DNA from: Clostridiales bacterium Firm_08
Lineage (GTDB): Bacteria; Bacillota; Clostridia; Oscillospirales; QAKW01
Reading direction: 5' to 3'
Length of the DNA: 37,983 bases
Assembly (NCBI GenBank): GCA_001604045.1
Contig: LVAN01000016.1
Location: 1 to 37,983 of the forward strand
In this document: piece after piece, positions 24,106-31,034 of the stretch
How the letters are laid out: each line of letters opens with the position of its first letter
How positions within the stretch are numbered: the stretch's first letter is position 1
Notes under the pieces: generated by a model
Databases searched by the model: none
Seen by the model: only the letters and a program-made list of their open reading frames with translations
Told to the model about the DNA's origin: nothing
Made by a program: the position numbers and the translations under genes

Positions 24106-24140
24106 CAATCGTATTTATGTTTTAACGCAAATAAAACGAC

Positions 24141-24608
24141 CTATCTCGTTGCCTCAATATATTCCGTCATTTCATCTGCGTTAACACCGTTTGTCACACT
24201 GACGGTATAGGCGAAATTGTTATCGTTCCAAACAGCGAGAAAAACAAGTCCGTCATTTCCTTTTAGAGTAACAGTCAACCCGTTGACGCTCTGTTCGGTG
24301 CTTTCATGATACTCCGTTTTATTGCCGCTGTTATCCGCCACGCCGAGGGTTTTGCGAATAAATCCGTCGTTTCCGTATCGCGCCTCGATCATACTGCTGT
24401 TCGACCTGAAACCGGTGACGGGAAAGCCGCACAGCCGGTCGGGATACTCCATATGGAAAGAAGCGTTTTTTGCGGCTTCGTCCATGTTTTCATAGGTTTG
24501 TAAACCGTTTTCATTTTGCCCTGCCTTGTTGCTGATCGTTATAACTGCAAAAACGGCCGCTATAAGAATAACGATCGCAACAACGCCGATAATGATTTTG
24601 TTTTTCAT
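24141..24608 (-). CDS. Small membrane-anchored extracytoplasmic protein (DUF4367-like)
   Basis: A 155-aa protein with an uncleaved N-terminal membrane anchor (KIIIGVVAIVILIAAVFAVI) and an extracytoplasmic domain. The end (LVFLAVWNDNNFAYTVSVTN, then a helix with EMTEYIEAT) resembles the DUF4367-like domain found in Firmicutes envelope and anti-sigma-type proteins. The ATG at 24608 has AAGGGGAA upstream, 12 bp after the response-regulator stop, so it is the last gene of the regulatory operon. It may be a sensor subunit or accessory of the kinase, or a substrate of the PrsW protease two genes further up; both are inference. Confidence 0.72.
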   Translation of the reverse strand: MKNKIIIGVVAIVILIAAVFAVITISNKAGQNENGLQTYENMDEAAKNASFHMEYPDRLCGFPVTGFRSNSSMIEARYGNDGFIRKTLGVADNSGNKTEYHESTEQSVNGLTVTLKGNDGLVFLAVWNDNNFAYTVSVTNGVNADEMTEYIEATR

Positions 24609-24620
24609 TATACGTTCCCC

Positions 24621-25406
24621 TTAAAAGTTATCGAGAGCATACACATATTGCTCCGCCCAACTGTATTGATTCATGAATTCACCCCGATATACGTTTTCGT
24701 CGGTCGTTTTACCCGTGATATAATCGTAGTAGTCGCACTTGACGAGCGCCGTGTCGATCGCATAAGCGTTATTGTTGTGTACGATCAAGTCTTCAAGGCC
24801 GTGGTGCTTCAGGTCCTTTTTCAGCGAAGCAAATACCTGCCTGAAATGGATATCCGCTTTGTCCGGCGTGACCGAATCTTCAAAAATATTGGCGCAAATC
24901 TCATTTTTGCTGGCGGAGGCCCCCTTAAGACCGATCAGATAAGCCAGGAGTTCTTTTTCCTTTGAGCGTTTAAAAATCATCGGCTTTCCGCCGACAAACA
25001 CTTCAAAATTGCCAAAGCAGCGGATTTCAAGCCGCGCTCCGCCCCGATCGACAGGCGTCCTGAGATGATCCAGGACCTCTCTCAAATCGTTATCGCTGAA
25101 GGGCTTTAGAAGATAACCGCTGACAAAGAGCTTAAAGGCTTCAAGCGCATATTCGCTGTAAGCCGTTACCATAACGAGATTTGTTTTCGGGCTGATACGC
25201 TTTGCCCTTTCGGCTATTTCAAGTCCGCTTTTGCCCCTTAAACGGATATCGAGAAAAGCGATGTCAAAACTGTTTTCTTTCAGCTTTTTTACGGCGTCCT
25301 CGTAATGATCCGATTCGCTGTATTCGTTTCCGGGCGAGATCCTTTCAAGCGAATCTTTCAATTCGTCTCTTAAATACGCCTCGTCATCAACGATGAGTAT
25401 TTTCAT
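24621..25406 (-). CDS. Response regulator with SARP-type winged-helix output domain
   Basis: A 261-aa regulator. The receiver domain (1-120) has the acidic pair Asp 7-Asp 8, phosphoacceptor Asp 53 (FLDIRL), Thr 81 and Lys 101 (LLKPF). From residue 130 a SARP/OmpR-like winged helix follows (CFGNFEVFVGGKP, then FKRSKEKELLAYLIGLKG), with a short BTAD-like tail (YRGEFMNQYSWAEQYVY). LytS-type kinases usually work with LytTR or AraC-type outputs, so this pairing is unusual. It is 5 bp downstream of the kinase gene. Direct GTCACGC repeats with 11-bp period lie before the surface operon and are its likely target. Confidence 0.88.
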   Translation of the reverse strand: MKILIVDDEAYLRDELKDSLERISPGNEYSESDHYEDAVKKLKENSFDIAFLDIRLRGKSGLEIAERAKRISPKTNLVMVTAYSEYALEAFKLFVSGYLLKPFSDNDLREVLDHLRTPVDRGGARLEIRCFGNFEVFVGGKPMIFKRSKEKELLAYLIGLKGASASKNEICANIFEDSVTPDKADIHFRQVFASLKKDLKHHGLEDLIVHNNNAYAIDTALVKCDYYDYITGKTTDENVYRGEFMNQYSWAEQYVYALDNF

Positions 25407-25411
25407 TGACT

Positions 25412-26701
25412 TTACCCCTCAAACACCTTCATGGTAACAACGGTGCCTTTGCCTGTTTCACTTTTGATATCAAGCGTACCGCCGCACATTAAATTCAGCC
25501 TTTCCTTTGTGTTTTTGATACCGACGTGCTCTGTCTGCGTTTCGTCATCTAAAATATGTGTGTCGAATCCCGCGCCGTTATCCGAGATTTCGATTACGTG
25601 CGCTTTGCCTTTCCTGTACGTTTTTACGGTGATGATACCGGTATCAGCGCCGCCGGCTCTCAGTCCGTGCTCAAGCGCGTTTTCCACGATCGTCTGAACG
25701 GAAAACGGCGGAACACTGAAATCGTCGTCCTGAACGTCGAACACATATCGGATACTGTCCCCAAAGCGTTTTTGCTGCATATATGCGTAGTGTTTTACAA
25801 GGTCAAGCTCGCTTTTTACGGGAACGCAGTCTCCTTTGTTCATCAGATCCGTGCTGTCTCTGAGATAGCCTGCAAATTCTTCAACGGTTTCTACCGCCTC
25901 TTCCGGCGCCTTGCGTATCAAGTGCTTAATGACCGAAAGACTGTTGAATACAAAATGCGGTTGGATCTGACGGTTAAACAGCCGTATGCGTTCCTCTGCC
26001 AACTGCTTTTCTATTTCTATATTGTTCTGCACATATTCAATTTCAAACGTAATAAAGAGCGTCAATGCCGAGAGCACCATTGAGAGATAGGTGAACGATA
26101 CGCCGTAGTGAAACGATTGTACCACGACCGCAATAACGGGAAGAATCAGATATACTAAAGCGGCGATCTTTTCAAATGTGTGCAGATATTGAAGATACTC
26201 CAGTACAACGCCAAAGGTGATTACGATACCGACAAACGCAATCATGCCCGGTAAAACACCGAACGCAAGGCGGTAGTATGTATTCCTTTCGTCAAACGTA
26301 TAGATGAATTCGTGGAACAGATTGATAACGAGAAGTGTCGTTCCTATCACGAAAAGAGCCCATTCGATATATTTCCAGAAAAGGCCCCTGACGCCGGAAC
26401 GCATCTCGAATATATGTGTGATAAACTCCGCAACAAGAGGCATTGTAAGAAAAGCGAAGAAAAAAGCCGCGAAGTTTGCAATGCGAACAATATAGAAGCC
26501 TGCTTCGCTCGGATCGCCGCGAAACAGCCAAGCTATAGCGTCGCTTATCATCAGTAATGCGGAAACGAGCATTAAAGCAATCATCTTATATGAAAGTTTT
26601 TTATTCCGGCTTCTGCTGATCCGGATAACGAATGCTGCGATCAGGCAGAAAAATGCGCCCCATAATTCAACTGCGCAATGGATGTATTGTAATGTGGTCA
26701 T
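25412..26701 (-). CDS. LytS/YesM-type membrane sensor histidine kinase
   Basis: A 429-aa kinase with about seven predicted membrane segments in residues 1-220 and no large extracellular loop, so it probably senses something in or near the membrane. A short coiled coil (225-245) leads to the His_kinase domain with QIQPHFVFNSL (His 249 as phosphoacceptor). The ATPase domain has VENALEHG (N box, Asn 341), DNGAGF (374-379) and GIKNTKERL. The ATG at 26701 lies one base after the PrsW stop; the response-regulator gene follows 5 bp after its own stop. It probably phosphorylates that regulator in response to an envelope signal. Confidence 0.9.
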   Translation of the reverse strand: MTTLQYIHCAVELWGAFFCLIAAFVIRISRSRNKKLSYKMIALMLVSALLMISDAIAWLFRGDPSEAGFYIVRIANFAAFFFAFLTMPLVAEFITHIFEMRSGVRGLFWKYIEWALFVIGTTLLVINLFHEFIYTFDERNTYYRLAFGVLPGMIAFVGIVITFGVVLEYLQYLHTFEKIAALVYLILPVIAVVVQSFHYGVSFTYLSMVLSALTLFITFEIEYVQNNIEIEKQLAEERIRLFNRQIQPHFVFNSLSVIKHLIRKAPEEAVETVEEFAGYLRDSTDLMNKGDCVPVKSELDLVKHYAYMQQKRFGDSIRYVFDVQDDDFSVPPFSVQTIVENALEHGLRAGGADTGIITVKTYRKGKAHVIEISDNGAGFDTHILDDETQTEHVGIKNTKERLNLMCGGTLDIKSETGKGTVVTMKVFEG

Positions 26702-26702
26702 A

Positions 26703-27356
26703 TCAGTTTTCCTTCACAGCCGACTCTTCTTTGTTTTTATAGTATTTAAAATGCCAAAGCAGAATCGGGATATAGGTAAGAGCAGGCAGGAAAAAGCCGA
26801 GATATTTGTAATCCGACTGCACCAGCATATTGAATATCCCGTGATAGATCATTGCCATTGTGAGCAGCGCAAAGGTACCGCAGAAAAACAGTTTTCTTTT
26901 CTTTTTGACAAAACATATCCCGTAACCTACCGCGACGGTGCATACGGCGTGCATCAGGGCCGTCGCAAAGCCCCTGATGATCGCCCATCCGATCGTAACG
27001 TTTTCAACGTTCTGAACGAGAACGACCATGTTTTCAAACATGGCGAAGCCTACGCCGGTCGCAAAGGCGATCGGCATGACACGGTCTCGGTCATTAGAGA
27101 AAACAACGGCATAGAACAGTACGGGGAGCGCCTTTACGATCTCTTCGCTGATCGGTGTGATCGTTGTTGTAACGTACAGTATATCGTCTTCGCACAGACC
27201 GAGCAGGATCGTGTTAAGCTCCGACACGAAAAGCGATACGAAAATGCCGATCAGCATATACCCGACAAGCAGACGCGAACGCTTCCGAAGCATCAGCGTC
27301 ATTAAGGCAAGCGGCGTCACATGGCAGATAAAGATTATGTATACTAAATTGTCCAT
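26703..27356 (-). CDS. PrsW-family intramembrane metalloprotease
   Basis: A 217-aa polytopic protein with the PrsW motifs in order: ISEEIVKALPV (Glu 71-Glu 72), GFAMFENM (Glu 108-Asn 109), RGFATALMHAVCT (His 136) and MIYHGIFN (His 172, Asn 176). PrsW proteins cut membrane proteins; the best known starts destruction of the anti-sigma factor RsiW in Bacillus. No anti-sigma or sigma gene is in the window, so the substrate may be the small anchored protein at 24141-24608, the kinase, or the large membrane-anchored surface proteins; none is shown. The start overlaps the upstream stop by 13 bp with a strong AAAGGGGG site, and the stop is one base before the kinase start. Confidence 0.85.
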   Translation of the reverse strand: MDNLVYIIFICHVTPLALMTLMLRKRSRLLVGYMLIGIFVSLFVSELNTILLGLCEDDILYVTTTITPISEEIVKALPVLFYAVVFSNDRDRVMPIAFATGVGFAMFENMVVLVQNVENVTIGWAIIRGFATALMHAVCTVAVGYGICFVKKKRKLFFCGTFALLTMAMIYHGIFNMLVQSDYKYLGFFLPALTYIPILLWHFKYYKNKEESAVKEN

Positions 27357-28009
27357 TTCTTTATCCCCCTTTCAGCCGAAATAATAACGCCGATCATAAC
27401 TGATCCGATCAATACTCCCACGATCAGAATGCCGGTTTCATTGCCGAGACCGATAACGACCATTTCAGCCATACAAAGGAACGTATAGATCAGCGCCAGC
27501 AGATTATACCGCCTCAGGCACTTGATGATTCCCAGATCCACGTCCGGAAAGATCAGATGCTTTAAGTGGAAATAGCTTGCCTGCATCACGAATACGGTCA
27601 CCAGAGCGGAAGCGATCTTCACGGATCTCGGCAGATCCGTAAACCAGACGAAGATGATATACAGAACCAAAGCGGCGACAGGCGCGGCAAGCGAGATCAG
27701 TCTGTATTTTATAAACTCCCTCGATCTGTCGTCCACAAGGCTGTCCATCGCGCCGAAGTTCGCGGAAAACAGGAACAGCAGACTTCCGATCACGCCGAAA
27801 ACTCCAAGCTGAAATCCGTTGAACATATCGCCGCCGGTCAGCAGTCTTACCACCTGATAAAGCCGACCGAACGCCACGCATCCGACGGCGAGTGCGATCA
27901 TTTGCGCATAAACAGCTTTTTTAGGCTTAAAAAACTTTATCATGCCATAAGTAAACCCTATAAAAGCGCAAATGCAGATAATGATATTGGCAATAAGTAT
28001 CAGTTTCAA
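27344..28009 (-). CDS. Polytopic membrane protein, first gene of the regulatory operon
   Basis: A 221-aa protein with about seven hydrophobic segments spread over its length; no family recognised. Size and layout resemble the sensory membrane part of the neighbouring kinase, so it may be a companion receptor or chaperone, but no motif proves this. The start is a TTG at 28009, supported by GGAGGGG 7 bases upstream; no in-frame ATG has a comparable site. Overlap with PrsW indicates coupled translation. No convincing -35/-10 pair was found in the short gap upstream. Confidence 0.78.
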   Translation of the reverse strand: MKLILIANIIICICAFIGFTYGMIKFFKPKKAVYAQMIALAVGCVAFGRLYQVVRLLTGGDMFNGFQLGVFGVIGSLLFLFSANFGAMDSLVDDRSREFIKYRLISLAAPVAALVLYIIFVWFTDLPRSVKIASALVTVFVMQASYFHLKHLIFPDVDLGIIKCLRRYNLLALIYTFLCMAEMVVIGLGNETGILIVGVLIGSVMIGVIISAERGIKKWTI

Positions 28010-28073
28010 TGGTACACCCCTCCATACTATAAACCTATCCGGTATTTAATAAGCCGCGCATCTGTTTCCATAC

Positions 28074-28701
28074 TTATTTAAAGACGGTTATATACTCAAC
28101 ATCTTCCGTAAATTCAACTGTGATTTGCTCATCGGTTGAATAGTCTTCACCGTTTTTGGTCCATTTCGTAAATATCCAACCGTCGTGAGCTTTTGCTTTC
28201 ATGGTATATGTTGCCGCTTCTGCTAAATTGAGTTGCGCGGTCTGAGTGGGATATTCTTCGTCAAATACGAGTTCTTCTCCCTCTTCAGCATAAGCAAACT
28301 CACCGTCACCTTCGGTATTGATTCTAACAGAAAATTTAGCTGTGTCTGCCATTTCATAATATTTGAAGATGTAAGTTTTTCCACTCTCAACTTCCATTTT
28401 TACATCCTTTTCGCCTTCTTCGGAAATGGTTACGACAAAAGGATTGTCCTTATCTTCGGGGTTTAAGTCGCCGTGGAGATTGCCACCCTTTGGGAAAAGG
28501 GTCCAACCATAAGACTCTTCACCGAATTGGCAGCCTACATACCAACCTTTTTCTTCGGAATCTTCAAGATAAGTTATGGTCAGCAAATTGCCGTCATCAT
28601 CGGTAAAATAACCTTCACGAGTCCATTTCCCGTTTCCGCCACAGGCGGTAAGTGCCAAAAAGCATTAAAGCAGCCAAACTAATACAAATAATTCTTTTTA
28701 T
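28074..28701 (-). pseudogene. Lipoprotein with InlB-B-repeat-like domain, frameshifted in the signal peptide
   Basis: The mature part is intact: from the lipobox LTAC through an acidic beta-rich region to a C-terminal HDGWIFTKWTKNGEDYSTDE segment that matches divergent InlB B-repeat (Flg_new_2-like) domains. Upstream, a typical lipoprotein signal peptide (KRIICISLAALML) is encoded in another frame. Removing one base from the five-A run at 28657-28661 joins the two as ...LAALMLLALTAC. The codon where ATG is expected (28699-28701, after AGAGG) reads ATA. In the present frame only a TTG at 28658 could start, which would leave a cytoplasmic protein without a signal. Either the gene is decaying, the A-run is phase-variable, or there is a sequence error; the ATA supports decay. 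A good promoter remains at 28767-28795. Confidence 0.65.
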
Positions 28702-28766
28702 TTTTACGACCTCTACTCTCTTTTTTATACTGCCTAAAAGGCTGAAATAATAATATATTTCATTAT

Positions 28767-28795
28767 ATTATATCAAACCATTATCTCTAATACAA
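28767..28795 (-). promoter_or_regulatory. Promoter of the lipoprotein gene
   Basis: On the minus strand TTGTAT (28790-28795), a 17-bp spacer and TATAAT (28767-28772). It lies about 65 bp upstream of the decayed lipoprotein start. Confidence 0.65.
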
Positions 28796-28824
28796 GATTT
28801 TTACAAACATTTTACTAATATTTC

Positions 28825-28854
28825 TTGCAAAGACCGATATAATTGGTTTATAAT
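28825..28854 (+). promoter_or_regulatory. Promoter of the DUF3592-type gene
   Basis: TTGCAA (28825-28830), an 18-bp spacer and TATAAT (28849-28854), about 43 bp upstream of the chosen start. It diverges from the lipoprotein promoter. Confidence 0.65.
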
Positions 28855-28897
28855 TATACAAATGATTAAAACACTATGCTTAAAGGGGATAATCAAT

Positions 28898-29923
28898 ATG
28901 AATGCTGAAAACAAATTTGCGAGAATTATGAGGAACACAGGCCCTGCGAGATTTTTTATTCCTGTCGGGATAATATTTATTGTGTTTGGAGTACTTATGC
29001 TCGGTTTCAAAACCGATAATTTTATTGAAACAACAGGGAAAATCACCGCTGTTACAGAGTGCCCGAAAGAAGCGGACGAAAATCAGCAGTATGATGTTGA
29101 GTTTACTTATACGGCAAACGGCAAAGAATACGAAAGCATTTTTCCGAATATGGAAGGCTCGTATACTGTGGGCGACAATATTACTATATACTATGACCCG
29201 GCAGATCCCGAAAAGATTACCAACAGCAAAATAGGCTTTCTTCCGCTGATTATCATTGTAGCCGGTGCAGCGGCTATAGTTTTCGGAATATATAAAACGA
29301 CAACTGCATTCAAAAAAAGCCGTAAACTTGACAGCGAAATTCCCGGCGGTGCTTATGCCTCTGATGCCGAATTTGAAGGACTTAAAACCGCACCCGGCAC
29401 AAACGAATATTATTGTAAGTTTGACGGTCAAACCTTCAAACCCGGCTATATAATCGAAGATCGGGACAGAAAAGTTTTGTTTGAAGGCAAAATGACAAAA
29501 CAGGCACTTGTGGGCGCGCGGACTTTTGAATTCAATAACCATATAACCGGCAGCGTAAAGGAACATCAGGTCGGTCACACGACAACACAGAACTATAATG
29601 ATGAGTTCTTCTCTGCAACATCCTGGTTTAAGTTTGACGGTGAAAACATCTGGAATCTTCTCCACTCGCGCGGTATCCGTATAAAGACAAATATGCGCAG
29701 TAAATTCCCGAATCTCGTTTATGAAGTCTCAAAAGACGGCAATCCTTTCACAGTAATCGAAACCAGCGGTAAATATGTGCATGAAGATGAAGCGGCGGAA
29801 CATAAAATCAATATTCCGGTCGGAAGATATTATTACCGCTTCTGGACACAGTCAAGTGATATGGAGTCCCTTTTCCTCACAATCTTTGCAATTTCCGAAA
29901 CAGAGCAGACAGTAGTTGAATAA
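28898..29923 (+). CDS. DUF3592-type membrane protein
   Basis: A 341-aa protein. Residues 1-150 have two membrane segments (ARFFIPVGIIFIVFGVLMLG and FLPLIIIVAGAAAIVFGIY) around a small beta domain (ITAVTECPKEADENQQYDVE, then YTVGDNITIYYDPADPEKI), the DUF3592 layout. The remaining 190 residues form a soluble domain of unknown type with many aromatic residues (FDGQTFKPGYIIEDRDRKVL onward). I chose the ATG at 28898 because AAAGGGG lies just before it; an ATG at 28862 has no such site. It is a single gene, divergent from the lipoprotein gene. Function unknown; DUF3592 proteins are often near envelope or toxin-immunity genes. Confidence 0.75.
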   Translation: MNAENKFARIMRNTGPARFFIPVGIIFIVFGVLMLGFKTDNFIETTGKITAVTECPKEADENQQYDVEFTYTANGKEYESIFPNMEGSYTVGDNITIYYDPADPEKITNSKIGFLPLIIIVAGAAAIVFGIYKTTTAFKKSRKLDSEIPGGAYASDAEFEGLKTAPGTNEYYCKFDGQTFKPGYIIEDRDRKVLFEGKMTKQALVGARTFEFNNHITGSVKEHQVGHTTTQNYNDEFFSATSWFKFDGENIWNLLHSRGIRIKTNMRSKFPNLVYEVSKDGNPFTVIETSGKYVHEDEAAEHKINIPVGRYYYRFWTQSSDMESLFLTIFAISETEQTVVE

Positions 29924-29964
29924 GCGTTTGTTGTTTTATTAAAAATGGTAGAGTTGCTGACATG

Positions 29965-30003
29965 ATCAAAGCGGAGTCGTTCAATACACGGCTCCGCTTT
30001 GAT
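29965..30003. terminator. Hairpin after the second cassette
   Basis: A perfect 12-bp stem (ATCAAAGCGGAG at 29965-29976 with 29992-30003) and a 15-nt loop lie between two converging genes. There is no clear U-run on either side, so termination would be weak. It shares the GCGGAG core with the hairpin at 9637-9662. Confidence 0.5.
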
Positions 30004-30004
30004 G

Positions 30005-30265
30005 TTATTCGGTTGATTCTTTTAAAAGCCTTACCGCAAGTGTGAATCCGCACTTGAATGCGGCGGCTTATGAAATAGAGTTCATTTCATTGACAGAAGT
30101 GTTGTATTTTTCCAGAAGTTCGAGTTGCTTATGAGAAAGTTCGTCTTCAAGCGTTTCTCGGTTTTTTGTCACGAGGCGAAGCAAGTTCCTATATTCCGCA
30201 TTACCTTCAACAAACTGTTCGACTGGGCGAATGTTGCCGTACCATAAGTTTTCGAGTGTTGTCAT
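30005..30265 (-). pseudogene. DUF6809-like gene with nonsense mutation (second cassette)
   Basis: The frame starts at ATG 30265 (MTTLENLWYGNIRPVEQF), 4 bp overlapping the TnpV-like stop exactly as in the intact copy at 9715. It reads NEMNSIS and meets TAA at 30068-30070 where the intact copy has SETAAF, so a Glu codon became a stop. The frame then continues recognisably (AAAFKCGFTLAV) to a second stop at 30005. The truncated 66-residue product lacks the conserved C-terminal segment. Confidence 0.75.
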
Positions 30266-30633
30266 ATAAACAACACCTCGCTTTTCACGATTTCTTCGGC
30301 GCGGCCCCTGATGGAGTTCATGCGACACACCCATTCCATCTGATTTGTGGCTTTGAGTTGTTCGGTAATGCCTTCGGCTTGCTTCATACTGTCCACCAAC
30401 TGAGAATACATATCCTCTGCCTGCCGGTCAATATCCTCAATGTGTTCTTTCAGTTTCCCTGAAAGCATAAGCCCGGAATATGTAACTCTCTTATGTTTAT
30501 GCAGATAATCGTGATATATCATTCCGAATCTACCTACCTTTGGCGCTTCCGGTGCTTTCAGGCAAGGATAATAGTAATCGCCTACAAGTTCGTAATCAAG
30601 CCCGTTTTTTTCATCGTGAATAATCTTTTCCAT
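30262..30633 (-). CDS. TnpV-like transposon-encoded protein (second copy, full length)
   Basis: A 123-aa protein with the family C-terminus (GITEQLKATNQMEWVCRMNS, then IRGRAEEIVKSEVLF) and an N-terminal part with LDYELVGDYYYPCLK that the copy at 9996 lacks. The ATG at 30633 is 2 bp after the upstream stop, with GTGAGG 8 bases before it. TnpV is usually found in Tn4451-like and other serine-recombinase elements of Clostridia. Here no recombinase gene accompanies it, so it is a leftover or has another role. Confidence 0.82.
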   Translation of the reverse strand: MEKIIHDEKNGLDYELVGDYYYPCLKAPEAPKVGRFGMIYHDYLHKHKRVTYSGLMLSGKLKEHIEDIDRQAEDMYSQLVDSMKQAEGITEQLKATNQMEWVCRMNSIRGRAEEIVKSEVLFI

Positions 30634-30635
30634 CT

Positions 30636-30806
30636 TCAAATCCTCACTTTTTTCAACTTAGCTTTCATGGCTTTGACAAGTAACATATTGACATCGTCAA
30701 TTGGCTTGTCCTCATCGAGATATTTTGACCGTGCCGTATTGATGCACCTAATCAATAATTGCCATTCGGCATCAGTCAAAAATAAAACCCGTTTTTGCTC
30801 ACGCAT
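30636..30806 (-). CDS. Small 56-aa protein, first gene of the second TnpV cassette
   Basis: An open frame of 56 codons starting MREQKRVLFLTDAEWQLLIR and ending KLKKVRI. AGGAGG with good spacing precedes the ATG, and the TnpV start follows 2 bp after the stop, which supports a real gene despite its size. It is basic, mostly helical, and of a size seen for small DNA-binding or anti-toxin-like proteins; no family recognised. It occupies the slot taken by an unrelated 103-aa protein in the first cassette. Confidence 0.65.
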   Translation of the reverse strand: MREQKRVLFLTDAEWQLLIRCINTARSKYLDEDKPIDDVNMLLVKAMKAKLKKVRI

Positions 30807-30813
30807 ACAATAT

Positions 30814-30859
30814 CGCCTCCTATGGCACTATTGTACCAATAAGGAGGCGATGGGTCGAA
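30814..30859 (-). promoter_or_regulatory. Promoter and dyad of the second TnpV cassette
   Basis: On the minus strand TTCGAC (30854-30859), 18 bp and TACAAT (30830-30835). An 8-bp dyad, CGCCTCCT (plus strand 30814-30821) against AGGAGGCG (30842-30849), brackets the -10. The arm nearer the gene contains the ribosome binding site, as in the first cassette. Confidence 0.6.
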
Positions 30860-30899
30860 TGTATGAATAATAATCTTTGACTCTGTTTACGGCCTGTCT

Positions 30900-30951
30900 T
30901 TAAATCCTATTTCAACCGTCGGCACATTTAGAGAGTTCATAACGGATTTGA
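30900..30951 (-). repeat. Right copy of the bipartite 52-bp inverted repeat
   Basis: Reading the minus strand from 30951: TCAAATCCGTTAT (30939-30951), an 18-bp spacer, and the 21-bp block starting GACGGTTGAAATA (30900-30920). Both blocks are identical to 10748-10799 and the spacing is the same; the spacers match at only about 7 of 18 positions. Confidence 0.7.
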
Positions 30952-30971
30952 GTTATGGACTCTCGTTTTTT
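30931..30971 (+). terminator. Rho-independent terminator, plus strand
   Basis: A 13-bp stem with one wobble pair (GAGAGTTCATAAC at 30931-30943 with 30952-30964), an 8-nt loop and six T (30966-30971). It lies just before the ADP-ribosylglycohydrolase gene and overlaps the outer block of the right bipartite repeat, so it may insulate that gene from upstream transcription. Confidence 0.65.
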
Positions 30972-31004
30972 GTCTTTCACCTTTATTTTTTCATAAATTT
31001 ATGC

Positions 31005-31010
31005 TATACT
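31005..31010 (+). promoter_or_regulatory. -10 element of the ADP-ribosylglycohydrolase gene
   Basis: TATACT lies 24 bp before the GTG start in an A/T-rich stretch. No good -35 is present, so the promoter is tentative. Confidence 0.45.
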
Positions 31011-31034
31011 GTTTTCAGAAACGGAGGTGATACT

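Noticed and set aside
24621-25406. LytTR-type response regulator, expected next to a LytS kinase
   Set aside because: The output domain reads FGNFEVFVGGKP...KEKELLAYLI, the SARP/OmpR winged-helix pattern, and lacks LytTR features.
26682-28081. Plus-strand open frames opposite PrsW and the polytopic protein
   Set aside because: They lie across strongly supported membrane-protein genes and have highly charged, low-complexity translations.
10779-30920. The 21-bp repeat as a CRISPR repeat
   Set aside because: Only two copies 20 kb apart, in inverted orientation, with no spacer array and no cas genes in the window.
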